Below are positions 36,801-52,747 of a stretch of 64,000 nt of DNA, one piece after another; positions within the stretch are counted from its first letter, which is position 1, and every line of letters begins with the position of its first letter. The position numbers and the translations under genes were made by a program. Below the pieces are notes generated by a model. That model was not told where the DNA came from and did no database searches. It was given only the letters and a program-made list of their open reading frames with translations. The DNA is from Rhodamnia argentea (Eukaryota > Streptophyta > Magnoliopsida > Myrtales > Myrtaceae), in the NCBI RefSeq assembly GCF_020921035.1, contig NC_063155.1, forward strand, positions 8,665,001 to 8,729,000, written 5' to 3'.

Positions 36801-39800
36801 TACCGGTCAAGCATGCTGAAAGCATACAAAAAGACCGTTGAGGAGGGAAATTTCAACTTTGTAATTGGTATGAATATTCTATTCTGGTTTGTGCAGCCAT
36901 AGAAATTTGGAGTCGTTTCATTTTAAATATCTACTTCAATTTTGTCTTTTTATGTGCCGTCGAGGCAAATATTTATAGCTCAAGTTCTATTAAGATGAAA
37001 GCTAAAGATGATGGAGGCTTGGCCCTATTCTTTGATTAGATTGTTTGATGCCTGTAGTAGCAATGGAGAAATGCTAGTGTATTCTGCTATGTCTGTGATG
37101 TCGCTGGCAGAAAACTGAATTATGCTTTTACACGTAAGGATGTTGCACCTTAAGGATCAGTTAATAATTGAAGACCTTGTAAGTTGCTCTAGTTTCGTAC
37201 ATCTCAAAAAGAGTTGCTAGTTTCACCATCATGCGACCAATAATTGACAGTTTGATTGTACATTAAGTGGATGCAGTGTCGATGCACTGCCTTCATTTTA
37301 ACTAACCACCAATGCAGTTTATGGTTCGGCAATTGACCCTTTTCTTGCTGGTATGTGTGCCTGGTCTTAGTGGATGACCGCAATCTGCGGGTTGCTGATT
37401 TTGCTCAATTTTGGGCAATTGGGAAGGTATACCTTCAATCTCTTATCTCACCACCCCTGCGAGTATTTGCATTCACATGTCGTGTTTCCTTGGGATATTC
37501 TAGGGCTCCCGGTCCTTGTGTATGTGACATTTCTTGTGATTTGCCTGGATTATGTTTCTGTGTTTTCGTTGCCGTCTTCACTTAAATCACAGTTATTCTC
37601 TTAGGATTCAGTCTAGTGTCACGAGTGCTACAGTGGTCTACGTCTTACATCTTGGAGCTGGGTGTCCTAATGCAGCTCTATTCCTAATAGGACCATTTTG
37701 AGATCGGAAAAAGGAAAAATATTTGGTGGGCTAGTTTGAGGGAGCTCTACTGATAGTTTGCCAGATAATCTTGTCCTCCTTTTCCTGCTGGACTTTTGAA
37801 GTGCATGAAGTACTGATTAAAAACACAAAAGCTTCATAATTTCCCCGTCCTGATCTTAAAAAGTAAACTATAGAGACCAGACAGGGTCTGCTAAAATAAG
37901 AGATTCTGAAAAGAATGATTTTAATCGCCTATATTCCAGCCTCACAAGGCCTGCTCAAAAAATTCTAGTTTTCCAATGTACGAAGATTGAGTGTGAAAGC
38001 TGGAGGCTGAAACATTATTTTCCCTGTCCAACTGCTGCTACTTTTACTGAATCATCCTCTTTTCCTTTCTCCCTCTCCTCTCTCACAGCAGCATTTAGAT
38101 TTGCTTTTGGGGTTGGCAAATATAGTGGGTGCGGAATGTAAAGGTTCACCTTCACTTTTTCATAAGCAATTGCGGGGTAAAGAAAGAGAAGAGGGGTTGG
38201 GTGGGAGGTTTAAGGCCTTAACTCAGGGCCACTGGGTCTTGCAAAGGCCAGGGCCACTGGGTCTTGCAAAGGCTAGGCAACATACTTTTTGGAGCGGCAT
38301 CTCATAAATTTCAAATGAAGTCTCTGAAAGTAATATGAGAAGTACGTGTGGGACAATGATGTTGAGAATATTTACTTGTTGGAGTCTCTCAAGAATTTTG
38401 GTCTTTCTTTGTCGATGAATCTAGATATGCAGTCGACCAAACTACAGCTATCTTTCCTGACTTGTCCTTTGGTTCGCTAATTCTCTTCTTATGGAGATCT
38501 TAAGGGCCTGTTTGTTTACACTTAAAAAGAGCAAAAAATACCTTTTTACTTTTTTGCCAAAATTATGATTCAAATGGAAAAAAAATGATGAAAAGATTAT
38601 AGGGTAATATACGTATCAATATTTGATGTAAGTGTCAGGAGTTTCGGATTCAATTAAAGTCAAGTGTGTGAGTTACCGGGTTTTAGTTAAGCAAAAAGCA
38701 AAAGTCAATCCAGAAAAATCTCAAGTCCTGCCTAAGGAAAAGGTGATGGCCAACATTTTGTGCAATTTGTGAGGTTTTGCAACACTTTGCACTTTTCCTT
38801 CTCTTAATCTTCATGCTCGATCAGCATCTCTAGCAAGGCTCCTAGTTTACGATCTTAGAGGCATCAGTTGATAGACTGGGAGAGGAGAATATGGAAGAGA
38901 GCATGGTTTTGGAGAAGTGGGAAATGCTCATGTTAAAACTGATCCCTCTTTATTTTCTCTAATTATTATAAGTGATGGTAGCTCCATCACCATGTGATGT
39001 TCATGTTCTCTTCTGGTTTTTCTAATATATTTTTCCTTGTCCTTTTCAGACATCAGGCTATGAAGTTTACATTTTAGAAGCAGGATACAAGGACCCGGAG
39101 GTGAATTTCTGCATTAGCTTTGTTCCATTCAGAATATCATGCTTAGAATTCCTAGAGAAATCCCAAATATACTAGCTTTTATTGAGGCTGGGCGGTCGGG
39201 GCCCTCTGTGTCAAGAGTATGGCCTACATAGGTCTGGTTATTCCTGCCTGGCTTCTTGCATAATATACTTGCCTTGTCTTGAATTTAGGGCTGTGCTGCT
39301 AGGAATGTCCATGGTTTTACCCTTGATGACATACAAAAGATGAGAGGACAGTGGGAAGAAGCTCCAGCCTTATATTGGCAACTGGATGTTAAGGTTTGAG
39401 AGCCTTTAATTTCCCTTGATCCTAATTTTTGTAGAGTATGCACACGATTTGTGAGCTGTGTGAATTAAGGTTATTTCTAACATGTTTGTGTTCATGAAAT
39501 ACAATAGATTATTTATCACATATTTGTGATCATGAAATACAATTAACTTGTGTCATTCTATTGCATGGCAGTCATTATTCCGTGGAGATGATCTCAAGGA
39601 AAGTGGGATTCAAGAGGTAATATAACATGCAGTTGTGTTTGATTGCACTCTGTGGGATCGACATAATGTGCGTTGACATGCTTGATGCACCAAATAGCAA
39701 TCTATGCTATGTGAATGGAAAAGATATATGTATTTCACATAGTATGTGAAGCCGTCTTTCATGCAAGTTTGCCAATCACGAGTCTTTCAGTTGTTGTGAA

Positions 39801-42069
39801 TCAATACTTTTGCTGATTACACGTCTTTCAGCTGTGAATTGATACTTTCTTAATATACTTAATCTGTGTAGGCTTAATCTGTATAGGCTCGGACCATTCT
39901 GAAATACTGCTAAAGGTTTGGTTGGGTAGTATTTGTCTTCAGTGTGCTCCCTCGATTTATAGACGTAAATGATCTTCCATTAGTGGAATTTAGTTTGGAA
40001 CACCACTCTTCTGGAAGACCAATCATGTTGTATTTGTTAGATGATGACTTTCTGGAGAATATTATGAATTCTACGTCGTTGGGAGATTGGGTAGTACTGG
40101 GAATCTCATATAGTTTCCCGTGTTCCAGGTGGACATGGATATGGGGGATGACCATGATGAGAGTCTACCCGCAGTAGATGGAAAAAAATTAGAGAATCCC
40201 AAGGGACCTCCTCCTGATGGTGATGCAACAAATGGTATGCTTCCAGTTCACTCTCATGGTTCTTCTAATTTATTGATTCAGGAAAGATTAGTCTAAAATT
40301 CTGAGCTTTGGATTTGGAAGCCCTTCTTAATTCGATCTGTTTCACCTGACAAACATTTCATATGCATGCATCTATTCATACTATCATGTCAGAGTATTCT
40401 CTCTGTTGGGAGCATACTCCTAAGTCCTTGTGATGAAAAGTGGTTTTCAATGTGAAGGTCAACCGTTCATCTAAATGTCGTGTTAAGAGTTTTTGATTTT
40501 TTTAGGAGCATGAATGTGAGTCCTTTTCATGAAAATTGGTTTCCAATGTGAAGCTGATTTTTTTTGTTTCGGGATTCAATCTGGAGTTGTTTGATTTATC
40601 ACGTCTAAAAGTAGTTTTTTGTTTGTGGCAATCTAATATAATTCGGAAGTCATAACTCCTTATTGTGTTGATGATACTACTACTGGAGTAGAAATTGTTT
40701 TCAGATGTTCTGATATCATGTCATTGACCTGGTCTGTACCAAAGGGGGTAAGATTTATCAGTAAAATTAGAAATGATGCGCCCATTATGCACTTAAAGAA
40801 ATTTGTTATGGCAGCCTTTTCTGAAATGATGCGTCATTGTTTCCAGATCTGAGGGGAGCTTGGTTGATTTTACTATTTCAGAAGCTATTGTTGTGCTTGC
40901 ATTTTGCTGCTAATGTACCATGCCTTTCTTTTCCGTGAGTTCCCAGTTTTGATGGTTTTATTGCTTGCCTCGTTTCCCCAATATTTTCAGAAGATTTCTC
41001 CAAAGTTGGGGAGATAGGGGATGGAGGAGGAGACCATATAACAGAAGTTAGAGAATTAGGTAGGAGTAAGTGGTCAGAGAACCTAGAAGAACATGAAAAT
41101 GACGAAAAGGTCGAAAGGCAAACCAGCGCATCTGCTCTTTCTGGCTTGGTTCAAACATATGGCAAGGGAGGAAAATCTGTACGCTGGGGAGACCAGGTGT
41201 CTTTCAATTTTTCATATGATTGTTTCCTGAATAAGTACAGTTGGAAGAGGTTATTTTTAGCTGGCCAAGCCATAAAGTTAGTTGCAATCTCATAGTCAAT
41301 AATTCTCAATGCACTGGGGAACTGCATCTCTATTTTTGTCCCTAAATGTGATAGTCTCTTAGTATGTCTTTCCTGAAATACTGCTATTTTCAGATATTTA
41401 CATTTTTTAGGATAACTGAAAATGCGAATTTAGATTTCCTTCTGCTTTTTCTGCATTTTCTTGTCTCTTCTACATCTCACTTTTTGCTACATGGACGTTA
41501 TGAACTCCAGGCTGGCAATACTGGGTTCTTGATCGGTGCTGCAAAGAAGGCAAATGTATTGTCTTTGGTGATTGGATCGGGTGCTGGATACAACTTGGTG
41601 GGTACATTGGCCTTGATCACCTTTCAGATATCGAACAGTTTGAAATGTAGTAGAGGGAAACAAATTATTTTGTTTTGCCTGTCACTTCCCTTTTAGTTCC
41701 TTCAGATGCAAGTAAATAGCCATAGGGCTGCACGTGTGTTGCTTAATGATTGGTTCAACTTGTTTTCTTGAGGTCCATTAAAATGCTATTTTTTCCCCTT
41801 GGTGCATCCCGAATAATGTCGTATGTACTTGTCATCTTTTTATTTACTTTCATTAGCTGATTCTTGAATCTTCTTGTGTATGGGTCCTGCAACTGCAGAA
41901 GTCGAACCCGTTGCCTGAAGACGATAATTTGATGGCAAGCCATAGAGGTGAACTGAAGAGACAGAGGAGCACATTCCAGGAGCGAATTAGGGCGGAACGT
42001 GAGTCATTCAAAGTAGTATTTGACAGGAGACGTCATCGGATCGGTGGGCTTGATTTGGAGGAGGAATAG
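33898..42069 (+). CDS. YLPM1-like P-loop protein (proline-rich, zeta-toxin-like kinase fold), reading frame interrupted by one base
   Basis: Plant homologue of animal YLP-motif protein 1, a nuclear P-loop protein; function in plants is poorly known. Thirteen exons: 33898-35091, 35191-35368, 36063-36175, 36300-36401, 36798-36867, 37371-37426, 39050-39100, 39289-39393, 39572-39617, 40129-40234, 40991-41196, 41511-41597 and 41899-42069. Exon 1 encodes about 398 residues rich in Pro, Gly, Tyr and Asn, including PPLPPSPPPPLPLDP. The P-loop GFPGSGKS (about 455-462) is split by the second intron. It is followed by RIYAIDDYFMTEVE, then FNFVIVDDRNLRVADFAQFW, and GCAARNVHGFTLDDIQKM. The C-terminal end is RRRHRIGGLDLEEE. 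Coding bases total 2485, one more than a multiple of three. The surplus lies in exon 9, where a run of four A (39599-39602) gives AAGGAAAAG and shifts the frame; see findings. Without it the protein would be about 827 residues. Confidence 0.88.
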
Positions 42070-43160
42070 AGAACAATGGAACTACTTAAGCCCCTGAATT
42101 CTTATGTTGCCTCTTTGCTAGGCAGTAACTTAGTGGCATTTGTTGTAGATTAGTAACACTGTAACTTGGCTTGCCCTGAATTTTTTCGCTGTAGCAGGGG
42201 AAGTCCTCGCTCAAAATTGATGAAGTAAATATTTTCTCCTCCCTAAGTTGGCTCATATCGTTCATTTTTTCTCTGCGTCGAACCGTATCATCTCCGGCAG
42301 GCACTTGCCCATGAACCATAGCATCTTGTGTGAATGAGAAATCGCCTTGGGCGATTGTCAGCTACTAATTTGTTCGATTTTGCCATAAATCCAAAGAAGG
42401 CGATGCCACACCTTCTTTCACAGGAATGGCGAGGCTCATGGGCCAATCTTTACGGCTTGCAGGAGCCCAAAGTGTGCCCTATGTATGGTTCAGAGGCCGC
42501 AAACTGTCGTGTACTACAGATGACATTGTCCCTCTAGCCGGTGAGCTGTGAGGTGGGTTTCTTGACTACTATGATTGAACAACTTCGTCGTTGTAACCAT
42601 CAGTTGATTAGCGAAGGCGACACATCTGAAAATTTCCTACACCTAACTTTAAGAAAGGTCGAAAATTTCACACGAAGTTCTATCGCTGGTGCTGTGTATT
42701 TGATGGAAAAATTGTGCTTTCGTCCTACAGAGCACGGGTCAATATCCCTGCCAGGCGACAACTCCTCGCAGTCCTTTTTCGTTGGGATCGAGTCCGAGCA
42801 TGGCTGAAACAACGAGGACGATATTAAAGGAAAAAAAGATGCCCGGCTTCATCACGCTCGTCCATGGCCGTCGCTGAAGGTGCCGACGAGCCACGCATAA
42901 GTTGGAGCAACGGGGTGGAATTATGGGCGGCGCACATCACATGTCGGATAATCGGACAAGACTCTTTCCTACATCAATGGAAAAAACAGCAGTAAAAAGA
43001 AGCAAAAACCATATTCACATGTTACCCAGAGAGAGGGAGGGAGGGAGGGAGGGAGGGAGGGGCATTTCCTCTTTGTGGCACTAGATTATAACATCGCCAC
43101 AAGCCAATAGCAGAGCACAAACAAGAAGACGTTCTTCTCTCTCTCACTCTCTCTTCTCCC
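42070..43160. other. Intergenic / promoter region of isochorismate synthase
   Basis: 3' flank of the YLPM1-like gene followed by the ICS promoter. A GGGA-rich tract lies at 43029-43061. A CT-rich leader (43130-43160, 'tctctctctcactctctctt') directly precedes the ICS start. No other gene was recognised. Confidence 0.6.
43029..43061. repeat. (GGGA)n microsatellite in the ICS promoter
   Basis: About seven GGGA units, 100 bp upstream of the ICS start codon. The G-runs could form a quadruplex, which is an inference. Confidence 0.85.
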
Positions 43161-47754
<4,594 letters not shown>

Positions 47755-48349
47755 GGATGAGGATACTAAAGGTGAGTGACTGTAAGCTCTCCATTTCTTC
47801 CATTTTCTTTGTGAATCATGTTTTGCAACTATAAGTACGAAATTGTGATCAAGTTGGCTGTGTTCATGATTCATAATAAGAGTATATCATAGTCCGATGT
47901 GTTTTGAGAACCACCATTAGCAACCTCCTAACTAGGTGTTTTGAGGGTGAAGTGAGATGGGGCAATGACTGTCATTGGCTCAAAAAGTGAGTTTAAATGG
48001 ACAGAAGTACCTTCTCTTGTGCATCATCCACGTGTCTGTCTGAATATTAGGGGATATATGTTCTTGCTATGTTAATGACTTCATCACATGTATTCCAGTT
48101 TCCTATACATTTTTTTAAGGGAATGCTGAGTAGGGTTTGTTTCATGCTCTCTGTGACAACTAACGTACTGAAGACCACTGGGTTTCTGATGGAGGTTATC
48201 GTTACTAAGTTGTAAATGTTCTTTAGTTTTTGTTCTGCCACTTCTGCCCATCTTGTTGCCTCTTCAAGTGATTGATCTGTTCCTAGCTCTTTCACAAAAT
48301 GATCCTCCCAGCTTGGGTCTTTTTTGGGTATCTTTTACTTCCCACAGTA

Positions 48350-49085
48350 TGACATATTGTTGCCACTTACTGTCTACTCTCGGCAGCACCACCAGTATAA
48401 TCTTCAGCCTTTGTTAAAGGATATTTCTCCAGAGGCAATGTCAAACAAAATATACCTTCTGGAATAACTTTATCAATATCACCAGAAGATGACTGACCAT
48501 GGCATCTGCATTCGTCCGACATTGTCTTCTAATCATAGAGCAGAAGTAGCAACACCAATCTATTGCGCTCCTGAACCTTTATCTCCAACCTCTATTTACA
48601 GAGAGGCTCTTGCTTTCTTTGTCGATGTTGTTTATGTGCGATTGTAAGTATATTGCTTTACATGTTTCAGTCTTTGTGAAGATGAGAGCTGTGAAGTGCA
48701 TGAGTCTGGTTACTAATGTCACTGGCTCTGCTCACATTGCATCCTTCTCATTCACATTTCTAGACTTTCAGATTCAGCAAAGAAGGCTCCATTTGATGTT
48801 AGGTCTTTCTCGGATCTCCATACGACCACACTTTCTGGTGCAGAGTCCCTCTCGGGCACCCAAATAAGAGACATAGTTGGCATTCCATATTTATTCATTT
48901 AGTATCGAGCATTTATTTTGTGTGGAAAATCGGAATCACATAAAATGTACATGCATGCAGTGTCTGACATCGTCTTTATATATGCGAATTCATTTTTTCA
49001 TTCTTAGTTGATTTCTAGCAGATGATCGAAGAAATAGCATTACAGCCTTGCAATCTGGATTTGGAGGGCAATGATCTGTTACCCT
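48350..49085 (+). pseudogene. Unidentified exon-like sequence, possibly a gene relic
   Basis: From an AG acceptor near 48350 the plus strand reads YDILLPLTVYSRQHHQYNLQ, then SPEAMSNKIYLLE. It then hits one in-frame TAA (near 48468) and continues in the same frame as LYQYHQKMTDHGICIRPTLS and SIYREALAFFVDVVYVR. A good donor (CGATT/gtaagt, about 48646) joins in phase to a second segment at about 48763 reading LSDSAKKAPFDVRSFSDLHT and ESLSGTQIRDIVGIPYLFI. A third possible exon at 49022 reads EEIALQPCNLDLEGNDLLPW. I do not recognise the family. The single stop suggests a recent relic or a gene starting at the internal ATG. On the opposite strand 48345-48047 also has an open frame (contains ELGTDQSLEEATRWAEVAEQ), likewise unrecognised. 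Confidence 0.35.
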
Positions 49086-49839
49086 GGTAAAATAGAAGGT
49101 CAGCTTCTATTCTAACTATGGAATGCCGGAGGCAATGAGGTTAGTCAATCATTAACCACAAGAATAGAACCCCTCAACACCTTGGCATCATCCGGACCAG
49201 TCCCTGGGCGACTCGTTTGGAAGCTTCATTTGGTTCTTAGGTTGCATCGTAGGATTAGCTATTGCTACCTCCAAAATCAGACGACCTGCGGTGTACTCCA
49301 TTTGTCAGTTCAATATGGATCTGAGAAAACAATTTGAATCCGATTTCCGAGAGGCCATCGCCCCACTTTCGTTCTAGGCATTTTTTCACTGTCAAGTGTG
49401 AATATTGTCATGTCAAGCGTGGACTGGGCTTGTGAATCCAGCATCCTCATACCCCGTGGTACCTAAATAGATCCGTGCTCTGTTTTAGTCGAAAGACTAC
49501 TCTGTCTCGATTTCCTTCCTAGTTGGTTTACATTTTCATTCAGCCGCATTGGACTTGGAAGACGCTGGTTTTCGTATTCACAACAGCCTGAAATGACTGA
49601 AGTCGAACACACGGGTTAAAGACGGTTGAGCGAGCACGCACCCAATCAGCTCGATGCGATAGATTTTCCCAAAACAACGCTCTTTTGGATCTAGAATAGG
49701 TGGACTGTAACTGAAGTGTTCAATGATCGCAAGTGCAAGAACGCTATCCATTTCTAGACCTTCCAAAAAACCACACCATTGGTGGCCAGTATTCTAAAAC
49801 CGGGGCCTTTTGCAACAGCTCTCATCCGCGGGTGGCTAA

Positions 49840-50350
49840 GCATAAGGTGAGAAAAGGACGGGGAAAAAGGGCCGAAGAAGAGAGGAGGGTGGGCGGCATA
49901 TGTTCTAAAATCCACTTTCATCTAAAAGGGATCTGATTCCATAAAGGCCACCGAAGGAAAGAGACTTGTCCAACCACGAGACGTCTCCGAAGTGGGAAGG
50001 AGAAGCTTCTGAGGGATCAGTGCCCAAAAGCTTCAATTTCGAGATCAATACGGTCCCATTCGCGATTCGAGAGAGCGAGAGAGAGACATGTACTCGATCC
50101 ATTGATGAGCGATGAGCAAGATAGGAACAATAAAGCTTGTAATCCCGAGAGGCTATTATGTACGGGCAAGAGCGAAGCTTCCCCTAATAAGCTCCTCCAG
50201 AAATGAAGAGCATAACTTTTTTCAAATCCCTCCCCCCCTGCTTCGATTCTCTTGGGATGCCAATCCTTTCATTCGAATATTCCAAATGTCGAACGAGTGG
50301 ACCCACAAAACAAAAAAGATCTAGTCCTAGTTAAACGGTGCTAATGTAAT
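49840..50350. other. Stretch of unusual composition, possible organelle-derived DNA
   Basis: This stretch has a purine-rich, intermediate-GC texture ('agcgaagcttcccctaataa', 'gagagcgagagagagacatg') that reminds me of angiosperm mitochondrial spacer DNA rather than the AT-rich surroundings. No organelle gene is present, so this is only an impression. Confidence 0.2.
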
Positions 50351-50675
50351 GGTGAAAATGCCGTGTATCGTGCCAGCAAAAAGTGAGGGGGACCCTTTTA
50401 GGATTTTGAGGATCACCCGAAGCCGGTTCGGGGCAGGGAGATTCCCACGGCGCCCCGTATCGGTATATCATCGAGGTCGCCGCCGCCGATCTTACCATTT
50501 GGACCGAAGATCAGGTGAAGGTGCACGGGCGCGACAGTCCGATGGTTAGGATAAGCCACCGAATGGGTAAGTCGCGGAATCGTGACATCTCTCGTCGAGC
50601 ATGAGGTGCGTGCGGGGCAAAAAAATGAGAGGGGACCCCCAAAGAAATAAAAGGTGGAGTATGCTTTTGAAGTGG

Positions 50676-50677
<2 letters not shown>

Positions 50678-50712
<35 letters not shown>
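50678..50712. repeat. (GA)n microsatellite
   Basis: About 17 perfect GA units in non-coding DNA. Confidence 0.9.
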
Positions 50713-50715
<3 letters not shown>

Positions 50716-50885
50716 TTTAATTCGAAAGGATGTCGGAGCTTTGGACGAAAAGGAGTTTGAGTCCCCTTGGTGGGTTGCGGTTGCCCTGCGGAATCATGTG
50801 CCCTGCCCACGCCAGGACTCCTCAGCATCTCGTCCTGTTCTATTTTGCGGTACGACTAGGTAATGTCGCCTTCCCACACACATGT

Positions 50886-51568
50886 ATTCCCATATATTTT
50901 TGAAGATATTTGCATTTTTATCAATTCAATCCTAAACCTTTTAATCTTGTCAATTGAGTCTACTCGACCAATTTTGATCGGAAATCGCGGATGTGCAAGT
51001 CATTTGTCCTATGTAGCGCGATTGACACCGATGTTAACAATTTTCAATAATATTCGCACATCTTTTTCAAAATTTTCCTTTTTTTTGTTTCCTTCTCTTC
51101 TTCCTCTAATAGGTCGCCAGGCCTCGACGACCGGCTAGAGGCGAGGACGACTTCGCCGGCCTCTCGCGAAGATTGTTCTTCTTGGCGACCGGCAAGGGCA
51201 AGCCTCCCCCTGCCACTTGCGAGTTCAACTCACCTAATGACGTCCTCGAGCTAGCGAGGTCGACCTAGCCCGCCCTTGCCGCTAGGCGATCGTCGGCCAT
51301 CGCCGAGACCCGGCTAGAGGAAAAAGGGAAGAAAAATATAAATAAAAAATTGAAAAGTATTAAAAAATCATTAAGAAATTTTCACGTCATTGCCAATCAT
51401 ATCATATAGGGTGGTTAATGTCCATGTTAGTAATTTCTTGTGAAAATTGGTAGTATGAACTCAATTAACAAAAATTGTAAATGTTTATGACTCAATTAGC
51501 AAAATTAAAAGGTTTAAGATTCAATAGGCAAAATCGCAATAGATTTGTGACTTTTTGGATAATTTTCC
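50886..51568. mobile_element. Family B MITE-like element, copy 3, with GC-rich interior
   Basis: Near the left, 'tttttatcaattcaatccta' and 'aattgagtc' match copies 1 and 2. The right end 'ttttggataattttcc' matches the copy 1 end. A GC-rich core (about 51110-51320) with 'gcctcgacgaccggctagag' and 'gcgaggtcgacctagcccgc' differs from the core of copy 2. The left boundary is not exact. Confidence 0.55.
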
Positions 51569-52735
51569 TTATAACATTGTATCTGATGCCTGCATATACC
51601 ACAAATTTGATCGATAAACTCAACCCACTTTTTTAAAATAATTTGTTCTTAGCACATATCGTGTCACTCGGTGTACTGATTCCACATGCTCGTGTCATTG
51701 TATCTAATCGTACGAGTGTCCTTTCGTTCACCCACGTATTTGATTTCGATCTCCTCGGGGTTCGATTCGCACGACGCGAAATGAAAACAGCCCGCGTGCC
51801 CGAAAAAGGCGCAAGACATCTCTTGGGTGTGTGTGTGTTGAACTTGAATTTTCGGCCCCCTCGCCTCGCTTGCGTTTGCACGGCCTTCAATCCCGCGGTG
51901 GCCTATTCACGACAATCAACGAGTACTAAATGTCATTTCGAGTCAAATCATCTCACGCCGTCGCCTATCCACGAGATTTATACGCACTTTGGAAGCACGC
52001 GTCCCCTCCACCTATCGGCTTAAAGCTTTCGTGCGCCAGGCACACACCGAGCCGAAATTCTGCCCCGATTTTATTTCTCGGCTGAGTTTTTGGATCCGAC
52101 GTCCCCGCATTTCCTCTTCCAAAGACACGACAAGGATCATCCGAATTTGACAAAAACAGACAGCCTGACACACTATCCGAAACCATAGGAGGGGAAAGGT
52201 ATCGAATATATCAAACCCTAGATTTACAATCAATCCCTCATTTAATTATTTGATATATATATAATAAACACGATAAATAAATATTTATAAAAAATGAATA
52301 AATAATGAGGAGAATAAATAAAAGGAGAGGAGCCGAAAAGGTGACGGCCCAAACAAACAAAACTTCCTTCTCCTTTCAGTTTGGAATCTCTCGACCTCAC
52401 TCCACTCCCCAACCCAACCCACCCAGCAAAACAACATTCCTCTCCCCGCCTCCCCACCCAAAAAAATAAAAAAATAAAAAAAATAAAAATTTAATTAATT
52501 ATTAAATAAAAATAAAATGTAAATTCAGGAAGAAAAATAGAGCCAAATTGGACAGTCATGAGGAGAAAGATTTTGCAGAAAGCTTTTACCTCATAAAGGA
52601 ACACCCCCCCACCTTCTCCTCCGCCATCAACGCTCTCTTCTTCTTCTTCTTCTTCCTTCCTTCCTTCCTCTCCGCGGGCGGAGAGACCCTGAAGAGGACC
52701 CACCAAAACCCGACCCGGTTAAGCGCCGCACGAGG

Positions 52736-52747
52736 ATGACGCCATGA
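52736..52747 (+). promoter_or_regulatory. Minimal uORF overlapping the QKY start codon
   Basis: ATGACGCCATGA encodes Met-Thr-Pro-stop. Its TGA (52745-52747) overlaps the QKY ATG (52744-52746) in an ATGA arrangement. A ribosome starting at the first ATG would finish exactly on the main start. Effect on translation is inferred. Confidence 0.6.

Larger units (their letters stand above)
47755..52743. other. Region between ICS and QKY genes
   Basis: Holds an exon-like but unidentified sequence (48350-49085), a (GA)n repeat (50678-50712), a family B element (50886-51568) and the QKY promoter and leader (about 52000-52743). 49500-50560 is of mixed composition with no protein similarity that I recognise. 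Confidence 0.55.

Noticed and set aside
42334-42812. Short frames (67-88 codons) between the YLPM1-like and ICS genes
   Set aside because: No family similarity; the region is best explained as 3' flank and promoter.
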